Below are positions 6,432-7,153 of a stretch of DNA of 7,153 nucleotides, one piece after another (the stretch's first letter is position 1; every line of letters begins with the position of its first letter). The notes under the pieces are model-generated. The model was not told where the DNA came from. It ran no database searches and saw nothing but the letters and a program-made list of their open reading frames with translations. Source of the stretch: Chloroflexota bacterium (GTDB taxonomy: Bacteria > Chloroflexota > Dormibacteria > Dormibacterales > Dormibacteraceae); NCBI GenBank assembly GCA_005880525.1, contig VBFW01000183.1:1-7153 (forward strand), written 5' to 3'. The position numbers and the translations under genes were made by a program.

Positions 6432-7048
6432 GCCGGCACCTGTGAGGCGAGCCGCACGAACTCCTTGTGCAGGCGGCGGTCGCGCGACAGCTCGGGGTGG
6501 AAGCACAGCGCCGTGATGTTGCCCTGGCGCACGGCGACGGGGCGGCCTTCGTAGGTGGCGATCACCTTGGCATCGCCTACCGATTCGACGAGCGGCGCGC
6601 GGATGAAGACGCCCGGAAACTCAGAATCGGGCAATCCTTCGATCTCGAGGCCCGCCTCGAAGCTGTCCACCTGGCGGCCGTAGCCGTTGCGCCGGACTTC
6701 AATGTCGAGAAGTCCGAGTCCGTGCTGACCCTCCATCGCGTCGGTGATCTCGTTTGCGAGCACGATCATGCCGGCGCACGTGGCGAGCACTGGCAGGCCA
6801 TGCTCGATGGCGCCGCGCAGTGGCTCGAGCAGGCCGACGCGCTCCATGAGCATCGTCATCGTGGTGCTCTCGCCACCTGGAAGCACGAGCCCGTCGAGCC
6901 CTTCGAGGTCCTCGCGTGTGCGCACCATGCGCGTGCGCGCGCCTGATTCCTCGAGCGCACGGATGTGCTCGGCGAATGCACCTTGCATCGCCAACACGCC
7001 AATCAAAGGGCCCTGGCGCGTCCGCTGGGGTCCCCGTGACTTTGTCAC
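6428..7048 (-). CDS. pdxT: Pyridoxal 5'-phosphate synthase glutaminase subunit PdxT
   Basis: The class I glutaminase subunit of the PLP synthase complex. It releases ammonia from glutamine and passes it to PdxS, which makes pyridoxal phosphate from ribose 5-phosphate and glyceraldehyde 3-phosphate. The catalytic triad is clear: Cys91 in ATCAGM, with His184 and Glu186 in CFHPE. The PGGEST oxyanion motif is at 57-62, and GVLAMQGAFAEH at 17-28 matches the N-terminus of the family. As drawn from GTG 7048-7046 the protein has 206 residues and about 13 extra at the front compared with the B. subtilis protein. A TTG at 7006-7004 would give the usual length, but its only Shine-Dalgarno-like sequence (AGGG) is too close, so the start is unsettled. 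The gene lies 9 bases after pdxS if GTG is used. Its TGA overlaps the GNAT start. A hairpin covers the GTG start. Confidence 0.96.
   Translation of the reverse strand: MTKSRGPQRTRQGPLIGVLAMQGAFAEHIRALEESGARTRMVRTREDLEGLDGLVLPGGESTTMTMLMERVGLLEPLRGAIEHGLPVLATCAGMIVLANEITDAMEGQHGLGLLDIEVRRNGYGRQVDSFEAGLEIEGLPDSEFPGVFIRAPLVESVGDAKVIATYEGRPVAVRQGNITALCFHPELSRDRRLHKEFVRLASQVPA
6437..6441 (-). promoter_or_regulatory. Ribosome binding site for the GNAT gene
   Basis: AGGTG on the minus strand lies five bases before the ATG at 6431, inside the end of pdxT. It supports the short start for the GNAT protein over the longer frame that begins at 6506. Confidence 0.55.
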
Positions 7049-7051
7049 GGG
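7033..7051 (-). promoter_or_regulatory. Perfect hairpin over the proposed pdxT start codon
   Basis: The inverted repeat CCCGTGAC / 3 bases / GTCACGGG has eight perfect pairs. It lies 6 bases after the pdxS stop and includes the GTG start at 7048-7046. No U-tract follows on the minus strand, so an intrinsic terminator is unlikely. It could hide the start codon, slow ribosomes or protect the pdxS mRNA 3' end, and so set the PdxS to PdxT ratio. The structure is seen in the sequence; the role is inference. Confidence 0.6.
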
Positions 7052-7057
7052 AGTGCG

Positions 7058-7153
7058 CTACCAGCCTCGGGCAGCGAGCAGTTCGTCCTTCGGGATGGCG
7101 GGGATCTCGAGGCCGCGCATCGCCTCTCCCAACCCGGTCGACACCTCGGCGAG
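7058..7153 (-). CDS. pdxS: Pyridoxal 5'-phosphate synthase subunit PdxS, C-terminal end only
   Basis: The last 31 codons and TAG stop of a gene that enters from the right edge. The encoded end reads LGEAMRGLEIP, then IPKDELLAARGW. This is the typical PdxS C-terminal tail, with its LAxRGW ending. PdxS is the synthase barrel of the PLP synthase complex and pairs with PdxT, whose gene follows directly. The catalytic lysines and phosphate sites lie in the part outside the window, so their integrity cannot be judged. In PdxS homologues the flexible C-terminal tail takes part in subunit and active-site closure. Confidence 0.93.
   Translation of the reverse strand, partial: LAEVSTGLGEAMRGLEIPAIPKDELLAARGW

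Noticed and set aside
6432..6506. Upstream start for the GNAT gene that would add 25 residues
   Set aside because: The extra part lies within pdxT in another frame and is Pro/Arg/Ala-rich. The ATG at 6431 has a ribosome binding site and the ATGA overlap.

Overview
The window is GC-rich and densely coding. Every gene I can support lies on the minus strand, so it reads from right to left. No tRNA, rRNA, CRISPR array, transposase or phage gene is visible. Start codons include GTG and TTG. Most neighbouring genes overlap by 1-4 bases, as in a compact bacterial operon. The gene set (pdxS-pdxT, an AAA/R3H ATPase, tmk, a c-di-AMP receptor) and the high GC suggest Chloroflexota, Dormibacterota or a related terrabacterial lineage. 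That assignment is inference, because the window holds no phylogenetic marker.

Layout from right to left: the last 31 codons of pdxS (7153-7058); a perfect 8-bp hairpin at the proposed pdxT start (7033-7051); pdxT (7048-6428); a tandem GNAT-like protein (6431-5463); a SpoIIIAA/Ycf45-like AAA ATPase with a C-terminal R3H motif (5466-3895); thymidylate kinase tmk (3895-3284); a DarA/PstA-type cyclic-di-AMP receptor (3287-2958); an 801-residue ABC-2 type transporter with ATPase and membrane domains in one chain (2944-539); a 70-base gap with a small hairpin; and the 5' part of a lipoprotein gene that runs off the left edge (468-1).

The junctions from pdxT to the c-di-AMP receptor overlap by 4, 4, 1 and 4 bases. 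The ABC gene follows after 13 bases. This looks like one transcription unit joining vitamin B6 (PLP) synthesis, dTTP synthesis, a nucleic-acid-linked ATPase of unknown role, a c-di-AMP sensor and a membrane exporter. tmk beside the c-di-AMP receptor matches the tmk-yaaQ pair of Firmicutes. The pdxST and AAA/R3H neighbours give it a different setting.

I do not see a wholly new system. The points that most deserve a second look are: a palindromic, repeat-like insert in the linker that joins the two halves of the ABC protein; a possible SpoIIM-like third module at the end of that protein; the hairpin over the pdxT start; a GNAT protein whose acetyl-CoA loop looks degenerate; and a c-di-AMP receptor that differs from the B. 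subtilis protein at two presumed ligand-site positions.
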